Below are positions 42,620 to 54,339 of a stretch of 64,000 nt of DNA, one piece after another. Positions within the stretch are counted from its first letter, which is position 1. The number at the start of each line of letters is the position of its first letter. This stretch comes from Vombatus ursinus. Lineage: Eukaryota > Chordata > Mammalia > Diprotodontia > Vombatidae. A model generated the notes under the pieces. It was given only the letters and a program-made list of their open reading frames with translations, ran no database searches and was not told the origin of the DNA. A program made the translations under genes and the position numbers. The stretch lies in assembly GCF_900497805.2 (NCBI RefSeq), contig NW_020954610.1, positions 35,804,835-35,868,834 of the forward strand. The letters are read 5' to 3'.

Positions 42620-42880
42620 TGTTATTTTAGTTTATCAAAATATGTCAAAGCACTATCTGTAATAGATAAAAATTAGAAACAAAAGATGTGCCCAGAAATG
42701 CGTAATAGGTGTACAAATTGTGGTATTTATGAATGTAATTATGCCATGAGCAATGACAAATGGGAAGAATTCAGAGAATCATAAGAAGACTAGTATGAAT
42801 GGATGCAGAAGGAAGACTGTCAAATTAAAAGAAGGCCGCATAAAAATGGTACCATATGACAACAACTCCAAAAAGGCAGC
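42620..42880 (+). mobile_element. L1 3' region fragment
   Basis: Contains TAAAAATTAGAAACAAAAGA, GTACAAATTGTGGTATTTAT and TGCCATGAGCAATGACAAAT, decayed forms of L1 3' modules. Confidence 0.5.
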
Positions 42881-43004
42881 ACTAATCAGGTCAAATACAA
42901 TGCATAACTTTGTTTCTAAATGACTAAAGTTAAACACACATTCTCTTTTTCTATTAACAAGCAATCATTTATAAAAAATGGACCTTTAAGTATACTGCCA
43001 TTCT

Positions 43005-43222
43005 GGCTTGGACCCTCAATAGTTATGTGTCCCTAGGCATGTCACTTAATCTCTGTTTGCCTCATTTTCCTCAACTGTAAAAGAAGATAACAATAACACC
43101 TACCGTACAGAATTGTTGTGGAGATTAAATGAGATAAATTTGTAAAAGTTCCAGCCCAATGGCTGGCATACAGTGAGTGCTGTATAAATGCTTATTCCCT
43201 TCCCATCTCCCCTGCCACTCAA
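43005..43222 (+). repeat. CORE-SINE
   Basis: Shows GTCACTTAATCTCTGTTTGC, CACCTACCGTACAGAATTGT and GAGTGCTGTATAAATGCTTA. Confidence 0.65.
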
Positions 43223-43639
43223 AACCCTATATTAGGCAGTTTTGTTTTTGTTTTCTACTCTGCATTTCTGTGTGTGTGTGTGCACATGCGTGGGTGTTTT
43301 AAGTGAAAGGTACTACTGAAATGGGGATTGTTCAGTAGGGAAGCAATTGATGTGTTAAAATAAAATTATTAATTTTTTAAAAAGATGAATCTTGTTCCAC
43401 TAAACTCAATAAGTGATTTGCCTCCGCTGAATATAGAAACTATGCATGTATGTTTTCAATGGAGACAAGAAGACACCCTTATTTACACTTTTTTTTGTTA
43501 CAAAGCCAATGACATTGATTGTCAAGAGAAGGGAGTAAAAAACAGTGTTTTGGAAGTCACTGAGGGAACTAAAGGACTGGTGATATCACTATAGATAGTA
43601 CTATAGTGTATGACCAAGGTAACAATTGTAAAAAAGTAT

Positions 43640-44535
43640 GCAGTCATTGGTGGAGTTGTAAACTGATCCAGCCATTCTGGAGAGCAATTTGGAATTATAC
43701 CTAAAAGGCTATAAAACTGTGCATACTCTCTGATCCAACAATACCACTTCTAGGTCTGTATACCAAAGACATCATAAAAGTGAGGAGGGGTGGATAGAGC
43801 ACCGGCCCTGAAGTGAGGAAGACCTGAGTTCATATCCGGCCTCAGACCAAACACTTGACACTTACTAGCTGTGTGACGCTGGGCAAGTCACTTAACCCCA
43901 ACTGCCTAAGCAAAAAAAAAAAAAAGTGGGGGGGGGGGAAGACCCACATGTACAAAAGCATTTATAGTAGCTCTTTTTGTAGTAGCAAAAAATTGGAAAT
44001 TGAAGGGATGTCCATCAATTGGGAAATGGCTGAACAAATTGTAGTTTATGAATGTAACGGAATACTACTATTCCAAAAGAAATGATAAGCAGGTGGATTT
44101 CAGAAAAGCCTGGGAAGACTTACATGAACTGATGCTGAGTGAAGTGAGCAGAACCAGGAGAACATTGTACATAGTAACAGCAACATTGTGCCATGACCAA
44201 CTTTGATAGACTTAGCTCTTCTCAGCACTGCTAGGATCTAAGACAACTCCAAAAGACTCATGATGGAAAATGCTATCCACATCCAGAGAAAGAATTATGG
44301 AGTCTGAATGCAGATTGAAGCATACTATTTTCTCTCTTTCTTTTTTCTTTCTTGTGGTTTTTCTTTTAGTTCTGATTCTTTTTTACAACATGACTAATGT
44401 GGAAATATGTTTAATATGATTATACATATATAGCCTATATCATATTGCATGCCATCTTTGGAAGGGAGAGGGAGGGAGGGGGAAAATTTAGAACTCAAAA
44501 TCTTGTAAAAGTGAATATTGATAACTAGAAATAAG
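43640..44535 (+). mobile_element. L1 3' end (marsupial type), split by a SINE
   Basis: Left part TGGTGGAGTTGTAAACTGAT and CACTTCTAGGTCTGTATACC; right part CACATGTACAAAAGCATTTA, CATCAATTGGGAAATGG, AGTGAAGTGAGCAGAACC, and the end TACAACATGACTAATG then GGAAGGGAGAGGGAGG. The SINE at 43790-43925 separates them. Confidence 0.8.
43790..43925 (+). mobile_element. WSINE1-like SINE nested in L1
   Basis: Body GGTGGATAGAGCACCGGCCC, GACACTTACTAGCTGTGTGA, end AACCCCAACTGCCTAAGC and a 15-base A tail. The extreme head is missing. Confidence 0.85.
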
Positions 44536-44726
44536 TAAATTTTTTTTTACAAAGGTATGCAGACCGTGCCCTCAGGGAGTTTACTGGAAGGGGGAGGAGG
44601 AGAGACAGACACAGCAAGTACACAGCTAAGTAAATAAAAGGTATAGAAACTGGATTTGTGGTTTCAGTGGGGAGGAAACTCCCTCTATCATTGCAAGTTG
44701 GTGCCTTCTTTGTAACACAGAGCAAG

Positions 44727-45016
44727 GATTCTTACCCTTTTTTGTACCTTGTGGTAGTCTACTGAAACCTATCAACCTCTTTTCTGCATAATGTTTTTGA
44801 GTGAATAAAATAAAATACATGAGATTGCAAAGGAAATCAATTATATTAGAATATATGTGTGTATACATATACATATACACATATACATACACACATATTA
44901 TATATATATATTTAACATTTATTTATTTTCCCATCCAAGTTCACAAACTCCCTAAAACTTACTGAATGATTCCTTGGGGTAGGGGTAGAAAAGGACTCCA
45001 GGTTAAGAGGTCCTGT
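44727..45016 (-). mobile_element. non-autonomous DNA transposon, hAT-like (copy 2)
   Basis: Antisense relative of 735-930. Its left end AAGGATTCTTACCC and right end CCAGGTTAAGAGGTCCTG mirror that copy, and the interior GCAAAGGAAATCAATTATAT corresponds. A TATG/TACA microsatellite has grown inside at about 44852-44910. Confidence 0.55.
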
Positions 45017-45017
45017 C

Positions 45018-45125
45018 TTAGAGTTACATGACTTGTCTAATGTCACGGAGCTATTATGCTCCGTCAGAGGCAGGATTTGAACATAGGTCTTCCTGACTTC
45101 TAGGCCTCTTGTATTTTGTGGTGCT
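45018..45125 (-). repeat. MIR-type SINE fragment
   Basis: Plus strand shows AATGTCACGGAGCTATTATG, GGCAGGATTTGAACATAGGT and CTTCCTGACTTC. Confidence 0.6.
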
Positions 45126-45439
45126 TTGTACAGACTACATATATGATCCAAAGTAATTTGGAGAAGACATGGAAGGCACTAACATTTAGCTAGCTAGGCC
45201 CTTCCTTGGATAATAAACATTCAGTTTTTCATCAGACAGACCTATGAGGCCTTTCTAGCTAAATAGAACCTCTCACAGCAGCTTAGCCTTCAAAAACTCA
45301 GGGTCATTTCCATTCTACTACGAGGTATTAGGAAATTGTTTAATGGTTAACTGTAGTTAAGGCATGACACACGTAATAATCATTTTTGTGTTGGCAAAAC
45401 ACACTAATCAAAAAATTTTAAATGCTCTCTCCATCCACC

Positions 45440-45567
45440 CACCTACTCCTGTATCATCACCAAGAAAATGTGGTGGATAAAATGTTCCTGGGATCATGAA
45501 GAGTCATATACAACTGAAAGACTGAACAACAACAACAACAACAACAATAGCAACAACAGCAACAAGA
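45440..45567 (+). mobile_element. RTE-like SINE tail fragment with CAA repeats
   Basis: ATCATGAAGAGTCATATACA and ACTGAAAGACTGAACAAC pass into (AAC)n. This is the 3' end of an RTE-tailed SINE without its head. Confidence 0.6.
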
Positions 45568-45575
45568 TTGTTGAG

Positions 45576-45810
45576 AGCAACTAGGTGGTATAGTAGATAG
45601 AGCACCAGGCCTTGAGTCAGGAAGATCTGAGTTCAAATCCAGCTTCTGTCACTTTGTAGCTGTATGATGGCCCGTCAAGTCACTTAACACTGTTTGCCTC
45701 AGTTCCTCCTTTATAAAATGGGGACACACTGGAAAAGAAGATGGCAAACCATTCCAGTATCTTTCCCAAGAAATCACCAGGGATTAGTCAGACACAACTG
45801 AACAACAATA
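45576..45810 (+). mobile_element. tRNA-headed SINE with RTE-like tail (Mar1-like)
   Basis: Head GCAACTAGGTGGTATAGTAG, body GAGTTCAAATCCAGCTTC, tail ATGGCAAACCATTCCAGTAT and GTCAGACACAACTGAACAAC. Confidence 0.8.
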
Positions 45811-45814
45811 ACCA

Positions 45815-46860
45815 CCCACCTAGTTTCCCTCCCACCCATCCACAACTAAAGTAGCTGCTATCACCACTGTTGGGTTTTTCATCTTCTGAAGCTCTGAGGC
45901 CTGGGAGAAATAACAAAGACAGAGTTGTTGGTTTCTGCTTTATTAAAAACACAGAATAAAACATAATGGCTTCCAAATAGCAGAGGATGAGATCTGTAGG
46001 GAAAGACAGGTTATTGTGCAGCTCACAGTAGGGACTGGTAACATTAAAGAGAATAAAAGGGAAAAAAAGGAAAATAATGCAGAAACAGTCAAAAGAACCA
46101 CTGTTAGGAACAAGGTGGAGGAGGGGACAAAGGGTTTAAATTGCCTAGCACTTTTTTACTTGGGGTTTATTGCCACATGCAATTATAATTAAACACAGGC
46201 TGAGCCAAAGTAGGGAGCTGGTATCTCTCCAAATCCCACCACAAGTGAGCAGGAAGAGTAAATATGAAATGCTGAAGCATGGCTATTCAAAAGGAGAATT
46301 AAATGCTTGGAGTATTTGTAAGATAGTTCAATTAAGCTGTTCTTGACACCATTGGCCTAGAGAAATAGCAAAAGCAGCAAAGTCAAATTTCTTTTAATAT
46401 ACATATTGAATGACTTGCTATTTACAAAGGCATTTAATGCTATCTCAGGCTGGGAAAAATGGTTGAATCCTGCAATTTCTTTGCATTTAAGAGAGGGCTG
46501 GAGAAGAAGGAAAAGGATGGTTGTGGGAACTTACTGAGATCCAAGAAACTTCCTGTTGATCATTTGGCTATGCTTTAGTAATGTATTCAGAGTGTACTGT
46601 CATATTGCAATTTCAACCCCCATAAAGTGCAGCCACTGTAAATAAGTGTGGTGGAAAGAAAATACATTTTCTTTTGAGACCTTTTGTTGTTTAAGTATTT
46701 CATAGTAATATGAAACCTCAATAATACCCAGATGAACAGGCAAACTGATATTAAGGGACATGGTGGCTGCTTCAGTTACATCCTGAAATAGCTGAAAATG
46801 GTGGCTAGAATTTTGGCATGTTCAGAACTGAAATTATTTGAATACATTTGTGGATTTACT
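45815..46860. other. intronic sequence, nothing recognised
   Basis: About 1 kb with no repeat that I recognise and no exon. Confidence 0.4.
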
Positions 46861-46865
46861 TAAAT

Positions 46866-46894
46866 AGATAGGTAGGTTGATAGATGGATAGATG

Positions 46895-46941
<47 letters not shown>

Positions 46942-46951
46942 NNNNNNNNNN

Positions 46952-46999
<48 letters not shown>
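46866..46999. repeat. (GATA)n array with a 10-N assembly gap
   Basis: GATA repeats run on both sides of ten Ns at 46942-46951. True array length is unknown. The minus-strand Ser/Ile/Tyr-rich frame over it is an artefact. Confidence 0.95.
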
Positions 47000-47000
<1 letters not shown>

Positions 47001-47635
47001 ATTTCTAATAACACAGCTTCTTCTGACTACAAACAAATGCTGATTAGGGTTAGTTGAGCTCAAACAATTTTCTTTAGTCTTTACTCCTTGCATTTCCTTT
47101 GTTCAAGATGGAGATACTAATTAATGCTTATTAGCATGCATAAAGAAATGTTAATGAATGTTTTCAAAGGAACAAAAAGAGGTAGGGGCAGAGGGGGACT
47201 TTAGTGGTGGGAGTGAGGAAAGGGGAGATGTTTTAGAAATATAGACAGAGGAATGAGGAAGAAAGAAAAGTTAAGGGGTTATGGGATTGTCCTGAGTCGT
47301 GATTTAGAAGATCAGCCATCTGATAATACAAAAGAAGGACCATGAAGGTTTTAATTATTTAACCCATCTTGGGTCCTCTTCATTCATAAGGAATAGATTT
47401 ATCTGCCCATTTTCTAATGTGTCAAGGTTGTTCCCATAGAATATACTCAAGAGTTACTCTTCCTGGTCCAGTTAACTACAGGGAGATTTAAGAATTGCTT
47501 CTAGTTATATGGTGACTCGTAGCTGAAAGGACTTGGTATTTTGGGATGATGTGGCAAAACATAAATGATATCCTGGTCTTCAACTATCCCATGTCAATTA
47601 CAGTGCAACAGGATGCTGCCTCATTTGAAAAAAAA
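47000..47635. other. intronic sequence, nothing recognised
   Basis: No named repeat or exon. Confidence 0.4.
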
Positions 47636-47639
47636 AGAG

Positions 47640-50340
47640 ATAGGAGAGAAGATTCTGGGAAGATGGTGGAGTTTTCAGAAAATTCCAAGGGTGCCAGAAG
47701 TCTCTCAAAAACAAGACAAAATAGCACCTCTGGGTAAATGTAGAGCAGTACAAATAAACAACAGTTGGGGTAGAACAGTAGTCCTCCCAGGACAACCAGA
47801 GAAGAATGGAAGAAAAATCCCAGGACTGAGGTTTAGTCCCTATGAAATATAAATTCTTCCAGGCTAGTTCTGCTGAATCAGCAGCCAGCGAGCCCTAGGG
47901 CTAGCTGGGTTGGAAGGTAGCCTTGGCTCAGCCTTAGGAATTTTCACCTCCCTGACAGTATGGGGAGTCAGCCTCTGAGCTGGGGAAGATTGAGGGAACC
48001 TCTGCTGATAAGGGATGCCAGGCCCAGCTGTGCTGCTAAGAAGCAGCCCTGGGCAAGAAGGAACCAGCACAGGTGGTGTGCAGAAGCAGGAGGCAGGGAC
48101 ACTGCTGGCTATGAACACTTACAAGATGGCAGAGTTCTTGGTTTTGGTTCCAGGACAGAGGGAAGAACTGAAGGAGGACCTGAGGCCAGAGGCACCATCC
48201 TCCATACCCCAAGATTAGAGGTCATTATAAGAAGTTGCTATAAATAAAAAATGAAAAATGAGCAGGCAAAGAAAAAAATAACCCAATCATAGAAAGTCAT
48301 TATGGGAATACAGAAGACCAGGGTTCATCTTCAGCAGAGGATACAAGTGGGAAAAAAAAGCCTTTCCCACCCTAAAGAGTAATGTCAAATGGTCACCAGC
48401 CCAAAAGGAATTCACACAAGAATCTTCACACAATAATGCAAGAAATAATTAAAGAATATTGTCCTGAAGTGTTAGAACAAGAGAAGAAAGTAGAAATAGA
48501 AAAAAATACACCTATTACCACCGGAAAGAGATGCTATAAGAAAAACCTACAGGAATATCATAGCTAAATTCTGAAACCCCCAGCTCAAGAAGAAAATATT
48601 ATGAGAAACAAACAAACAAAAACAATTCAAGTATGGCAGATCCACAGCTAGAATCACACAAGACTTAGCAGCAGCTACACTAAAAAACTGCAGGTTTTGG
48701 AACACTATATATTGAAGAACAAAAGGACTGAGGTTGTGGCTAAAATATCAATCCCAGCAAAGTTAAGCATAATCCTGAACAACAACAACAACAACCACAA
48801 AATGGATATTCAATGAATTGCCAGACTTTCAAGATTTTAATTCAAAAAAACTTGGACTTAATAGAAAATTTGTCATACAAGACCCAAGGGAAATATAAGG
48901 TAAACATCAAAGACTAATTACAAAGGGACTCAATAAGGACAGACTCTACTTTTTATACAAGGAAATGTAAACTGTATGTCTAACTAAGATTGTAATTAGT
49001 AATTGGGTAGTTAAAAAAAAGATTGGGGTATAGCTGAGTATGATGTGATTCTGAAAAGTAATACTGTCTAGGAAATTGTAAAGAGAGTAAATACCCTATA
49101 CAAATGAGATGCGAGAGAATTGATATAGAAGAATTAGATGGGGGAGGAGGGCTGGTAGTTCTGGAGCCCTACTTTCATTGGGAATGGGTTAAAGAAGGAG
49201 CAATACATATAAAATTCATAAGGAAAGAAAGCAAAGTGGATTGGAAGGGGGGAGAGGATAAGGAAGGGATTTTTAGAGGGAACCCTACTCACATTAGATC
49301 TGTGTTAAAGAGAGAAAAATATATACACTTAGAAGGTAATAAAAGTCTTCTCAATTTATAAAGAAATAAGGGAGTGAGGGAATAGGATAAGGGGGTGGAT
49401 GGAAGTTATCTAGATTAATGGGGTAAGGGGAAAGGGTGAGTGGGAGAGGATAAGGAAAGGATCTTTAGAGAGGGCATAGGTTAAGTAATAGGAGGGCAAT
49501 GTAGCAATTAGAAGGAAAGTAGAGGAGACAGAGGAATAGGAAATAAGAGATACACACAAACATAAAATAAAGATTAGGAGTAGAATTTATGAGAAAAAAA
49601 AGCAGGGCTAGTAATCAAGATCTCAGACAAAGCAAAAACAGATTTTATCAGAAGAGAAAAATAGGGATACTATACTACATGTCAACAATATTAATCAATA
49701 TTGTTTTAGACTATTTAAAATAACTAGACAGCATAAATTAAATTCCAATAAATTGCTGCAGTGTAGGAAATGATGAGGTGGTGGACTTAGAAAAATGTGG
49801 AAAAATTTAGACTTATCAAGGAGGATTGATAAGAGAAGCAGAGGACAAATAAGTGTAGCATGGTCTTCCATAGACGTATATGAATGTATTTGTCTATATA
49901 TTAGTATGATTATAGATATCTAAGTATATGTATATGTATGCATATATATATATGTTTGTGTGCATAAGTCTATGTGTATACACACATACACAAACATTTA
50001 AAATATATATCCGTGCTTAATTGTAGCCTTCTTGGGGGGAGGGGAAGGGAGAAAAAAAAGTAAAAAGTGCACAACAGAGAACAAAAGAACTTAGAAGGAA
50101 GCAAAGAAAAGATGAACAGCTCTGAACACAATGTGTAGTATTTATTATATAGGCTTTCTTGATATGGAAATTTATTACTGCATATTTTGAATCCTCTCTT
50201 ATGTTCTACTGTGCACATGGCAATGCTTTTTTTTTTCTTTTCTTATTTTATATTTAAGTTTTAGTATTTAAGTTTATAATACATTTCTTTATCTTTTCTT
50301 GTGTATTTAAGTTTAAAATAAATTTTAAAAAAAGGAAAAA
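47640..50340 (+). mobile_element. ORF1-only L1-lineage element (HAL1-like), sense
   Basis: It begins with GATTCTGGGAAGATGGTGGA, like L1 5' ends. From about 48380 there are broken frames recalling L1 ORF1. In particular a block near 48620-48780 reads KQFKYG, ARITQDLAAATLKN and SQQS, similar to the ORF1 C-terminal domain (KQFKYRGAAVRITQDLAAST type). From about 48840 on there is purine-rich non-coding sequence without reverse-transcriptase motifs, ending TTTAAAATAAATTTTAAAAA. The ~2.7-kb length without ORF2 fits a half-L1. The call is by recognition, not alignment. Confidence 0.5.
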
Positions 50341-50344
50341 GAGA

Positions 50345-50655
50345 GTTTCTAGTTTCAGTCTCTATACTGAAAGGGTTGGATTAGATCACCTCCAAAATCC
50401 CTTCCCACTCTAAATCTGTGGTTAAAGATGCTTAATAAATGCTATGATCCTATAACTAGACGGGACTCTAAGGTTTCTTTGTCTCTGACATTCTATGAGG
50501 AAGAATTTGAAAAAACAAGGAGATTTGTGTATACCCTACCAAGCCTAATAAACTTCAGGATATTTCTCTGAGTTACTTTAAGCGTAAATGAGGGGGTCCA
50601 ATTAGATAACTTCTAAGATCAATTGGAGCTCTAAATCTCTAATTCCATGATTATT
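50345..50655 (+). repeat. two MIR3-type SINE tail fragments
   Basis: GGGTTGGATTAGATCACCTC then CCCTTCCCACTCTAAATC near 50370-50415, and GTCCAATTAGATAACTTCTA near 50596. Both are 3' parts of MIR3-like units. Confidence 0.5.
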
Positions 50656-50779
50656 TTCTATGGTGCGTTCAAATCAAAACCACCTCAGAAGGGCAAATCT
50701 GTGTTTCCTGCTTCTGGATAAAATTGAAAAAGGCAACAAATTTATATTTTCATAAAAATCTACTTCTCTTTCTAACTTT

Positions 50780-51130
50780 CTTATTCCTGTCAAGGAATTC
50801 CAGTATTCCAGGTTGCCATAGTCATAATCCTTCAGTTATCTTTGACTCTCTCTTCTCCCTCCCTTTTACCAAGTCTTATCTATTCTTTTACAGTAACTTT
50901 TTCATCTATCTCTTTCTTTCTATTCTATTTCTTTCTATTCCCAGTACCACTAACCTAGTACAGGCATAGTTATTGTCTGCAATATTACAATAGTTGTCTA
51001 AGAGGTCTTCTTATTTTCATCTTTCTTCCTTACCATAGTCTTATCTAAGCCTTGAATCTCCCTCAACACCTAACAAATAGTCCAGGCTCATAATCCCCTT
51101 TGAAGCTCCATAACACAGAAGTCTGTCATA
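50780..51130 (+). mobile_element. L2-type LINE fragment, diverged
   Basis: ATCTTTGACTCTCTCTTCTC, CCACTAACCTAGTACAGGCA and TCTGCAATATTACAATAGTT keep the L2 ORF2 order, with heavy decay. Confidence 0.5.
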
Positions 51131-51359
51131 CCAAAAGAAAAAGCTGGAAACCCAGGGGTTTCAGAGCCTGGGGCAAATCTGCTCACCTCACCCCTTCCCA
51201 CCCAATATTTTTATCTAAATAAAATCAAATTAGAATAAACATCTTGAGAAGCCTTGAAAATACAGTAAGTGACAAAAGAATAACCTGCTTTGAGGGTTAC
51301 ATAGAAGTGATGGAGGGGCTGCCATTGACCATTGATGAATGAATAAATGACTGAAATAA

Positions 51360-51520
51360 TGAAAAAAAGAAGGAAGGAAAGAAAGAGGGAGAGAGAAAGA
51401 AGGAAAGAAAGGAAGGAATGAACAAAGGTAGGTAGGAAAGTAAGAACAAAAAGAAGGAAGGAAAGAAGAAAGAAAGAAAGAAAGAAAAGAAGGAAGGAAG
51501 GAAGGAAGGAAGAGGTAAAA
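51360..51520. repeat. (GAAA)n/(GGAA)n purine tract
   Basis: Nearly pure A/G over 160 bases. The 105-codon minus frame of Ser/Phe is an artefact. Confidence 0.9.
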
Positions 51521-52019
51521 AAGAATTTATGAAGAAATTATCATATAACAAGCACTGGAGGGTATAAATACAGTAGAGAAAAGAGTGTTTGACCTCTAGG
51601 ACTTTATATTCCAATAGGGCAAGACAATGATTATCCCAGACTAGTAAACAGAGAGAGAGTATCTTGAATTACAAAGTGACAAAAGAGTGAATGGAGCCAT
51701 TAGAGGAGGAGATTGGCAAACCCTTTCCAGTATCAGTGATGGTACTGATTCGATTATGGTTGCAGAACTAGAATTAGTAGAGGACTGGGGGCTGAGGTAA
51801 AGAGCAGCAGTAGCTTCAAGTTAATTAGTACAGTAAGGCTCCAGGACAAAAGTTCTGGTATGGAACTGAGGAATCATTTCTAGTCCTGGGGGCAAGGTGG
51901 CTAGTGAGTAGATGGCCCAGGAGTAAAGAGAAGCATGTCCAGAGTCATCCTCCATTTAGTGGTTGACATGAGATACTAATTAGGAAAACGTGGAGAAAAT
52001 GGGTTAAATTATTTGTGAG

Positions 52020-52990
52020 CCTTAATAAGCGTTAGCGTAACAAATCGTTTGAGCATATTCCCTAAACATGCGCTAGCACTGGCAGGTTGGGTCCCCAGAG
52101 AGGTGGCTGCTGCTTCTACTTTCAGAGTTCTCTAAGATAACTCTGCAGGTGGCCATCATCCTAACACTAGCTCATGAGCTCTCGCCAGGGTGCTTCTCCT
52201 TAACAATTAGCCAGTTAACTCAGTTCTTTAGCAAAGGAATTTTACTCAAAGAGCATAGAGAGAATAGTTATTGCAAAGCATTTATCAACAAACTAGGGAT
52301 AACGTCTCCCACAAGTATATGTTGGAGGAAGAGTGTATATTAACTTAAAAGGTTGTGAGATACGTATGCAGGGGACACCCATGGCGAAGGCAACTAACAA
52401 CCCTAGAATTATAGGACCTCAGTGTCCTATCTTTCTCTGGAAGGTTCCACAAAGTTCAATTCAGGGACAGCACCTAGGATGGACAAATAGCTCTGTGGCT
52501 CAGCTAGACTGGTTCCTCAGTGGGCACAGCATCTCTGCTGAATTGGTCAGTCTGCTTCTCAGCTAAATCCAGCAAGACACTCAGCTCGTTACAGGCTCAG
52601 CTGCTCATAGGCTGGGCCAGGCAGGTCACTCAATAACTGGGAAGCAGCTGCCTTCCTGAATCAGGCAGATCACTTGTCTGCTGGGCTCTTTCAAGAGCAT
52701 ACAGTCTCTATTGGACAAGCCAATCTACTGGCCTCTCTGGGCATGCTCTCTGATGGACAGGAGTGGTCTTTCACCACCTTCAGTCACTGGCTCAGCTCTT
52801 CAAGTGGAGTGTGACAGTGCTCTCTTTATCTGGAGTGTTAATGTGTTCTTCCGACTAGAAAGTATTACATTTTAAATCTGTTATACCCCCTACACACATT
52901 TTGAGGTCTTATGCTGATAACTAGGGACAAAGACTGCCTGTGATCAAGATGAAAGTTTATTGTTGTCAAGATCCCCATGCCAAAACCACT
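52020..52990. other. unassigned, relatively GC-richer block
   Basis: About 1 kb whose texture differs from its surroundings (CTGGGCC, CAGCTG, CTCAGC words, few A/T runs). On the minus strand an AATAAACTTTCATCTTG lies near 52955, which would suit an LTR-type end. I found no matching termini, no target duplication and no coding domain, so a fossil LTR is only a guess. Confidence 0.25.
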
Positions 52991-53279
52991 CCTCTCTTTT
53001 TATTATTAGGAGATATCCTGTTTTCCAGAGCTAAGACCCAGCAAGCAAGGTTTGCCCCGAGCTTGGCATGCAACAATGCTTTGTGCTCACTCCCTCAATG
53101 AACTCTGCTACAACTAAATAGCAGAACTGATAGTCCCTGAGCTCACACAAGCACCAACAGGCCCAGATATGAAGCCTTGCTACGAATGGACTATGTGTCA
53201 CTGGGCAACCTTGCCTCACTGTTGCTGTTATGCCTTACCACTTTTGCTACACTACACTGTTTGATTGTTTGTCTATCCA

Positions 53280-53284
53280 CATAT

Positions 53285-53315
<31 letters not shown>

Positions 53316-53345
53316 CACACATACATACATATATATAAACACATA
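53280..53345. repeat. (CATA)n simple repeat
   Basis: CATA tetramers with TATA variants. Confidence 0.9.
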
Positions 53346-53361
53346 TTTATATTTATAATCA

Positions 53362-53530
53362 AAGTTTAGCCTCTTAGAGATTGCCCAGTCTGGCCCTCTC
53401 ATTTTGCAGAGGGAGAAACTGAGGCCCAGACGGATAAAGTGATTTCTTCAAAGACATATAGGTAGTAAGTGGAAGAGACAGGATTCAAACCCAGGTCTTC
53501 CTGACTTCAAATGCAGAACTTGTGTCTGTC
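53362..53530 (-). repeat. MIR3-type SINE
   Basis: Plus strand shows CTCTCATTTTGCAGAGGGAG, AAACTGAGGCCCAGACGGAT and GGATTCAAACCCAGGTCTTC. Confidence 0.7.
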
Positions 53531-53534
53531 TAGT

Positions 53535-54005
53535 TCCCCCCATCCCCAACAGAATAAAGAAAGCTTTTTGCTTATGACCGCTGATAGCTCTTTGTTTTAT
53601 TTTATTGTATTTTATTCTTCAGAGTTAACTGTGGTTGTGATAACTTGTGTGAGCTCTTTGGTGTTTTTAGAGTTAACAGCGGCTGCAAAACCTGTGGGAC
53701 TCTTTGGTCATTTGATTTCAGAGTTGACATTGTCTTCACTGACCTATTCTTATATAATTGAATATTCAAGTCTTAAACCTTTCATGGCCATGTAATATTT
53801 ATTTTGCATCTGAGAATACCTTTCCTTTACATTTCAATACCTTTGTCTTTTGGCTTACCTTCAGCTTTTGCTGAAGTCTAACCTGGGTACCCTATAATAT
53901 TAGCCCCAGGTAGCAGAGCCATCAACTGCTCCTACAGGAATAATGCAGGTAAGGGTATGTGAGAAACAGCTCATATGGTCTCCCTAAACATGGACTGTTA
54001 AATTT
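53535..54005. other. intronic sequence, nothing recognised
   Basis: Contains two near repeats of the form CAGAGTTRACNNTG (near 53622 and 53720) but no named element or exon. Confidence 0.35.
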
Positions 54006-54007
54006 TC

Positions 54008-54207
54008 AGCATTTACATCTGGGAAATTGGTAAACTACAAATCAGGGCTTGGTTTATTGTTTTGATGATTGTCTTAATTTTAAAAAGTGATGCAGAAAAT
54101 GTTAATAATCAAGATTAAACTTAAAGTATATCATGTGAATGGTTTTTTTTTCCTTTTTCTGGAGAGCCAGTTGTTAAACATTTACTAGCAAGCCCCTGGT
54201 CTCAGGA
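54008..54207 (+). repeat. dispersed repeat, partner of 30244-30417
   Basis: Same ordered blocks as the partner. This copy is longer, with an extra ATTAAACTTAAAGTATATCA stretch and a T/C run before AGCCAGTTGTTAAACATTTA. Confidence 0.7.
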
Positions 54208-54339
54208 CTCTTGCTTAGATTTAATTGTGTCGTTCTACTTCTCACCAAAAGAAGAATTCTAAAAGAAAGTGATGAGAGGAGAGAAGATTTTTTTTTTTTA
54301 CTTTTCTCAATTAGCATCGTCACTTCTGGATTAAGTATG

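Noticed and set aside
42296-42676. A 126-codon plus-strand frame with an internal repeat
   Set aside because: It is read antisense across the solo LTR. The repeated peptide comes from the duplicated U3 unit.
47546-48247. Overlapping 60-95 codon frames at 47.5-48.2 kb as a small gene
   Set aside because: They fall at the start of an ORF1-only L1-lineage element and do not form a consistent product.
51297-51614. A 105-codon minus-strand frame rich in Ser and Phe
   Set aside because: It comes from the GAAA/GGAA purine tract.
46866-53345. GATA and CATA arrays as a CRISPR-like repeat array
   Set aside because: They are uninterrupted tetranucleotide microsatellites without spacers in a mammalian intron.
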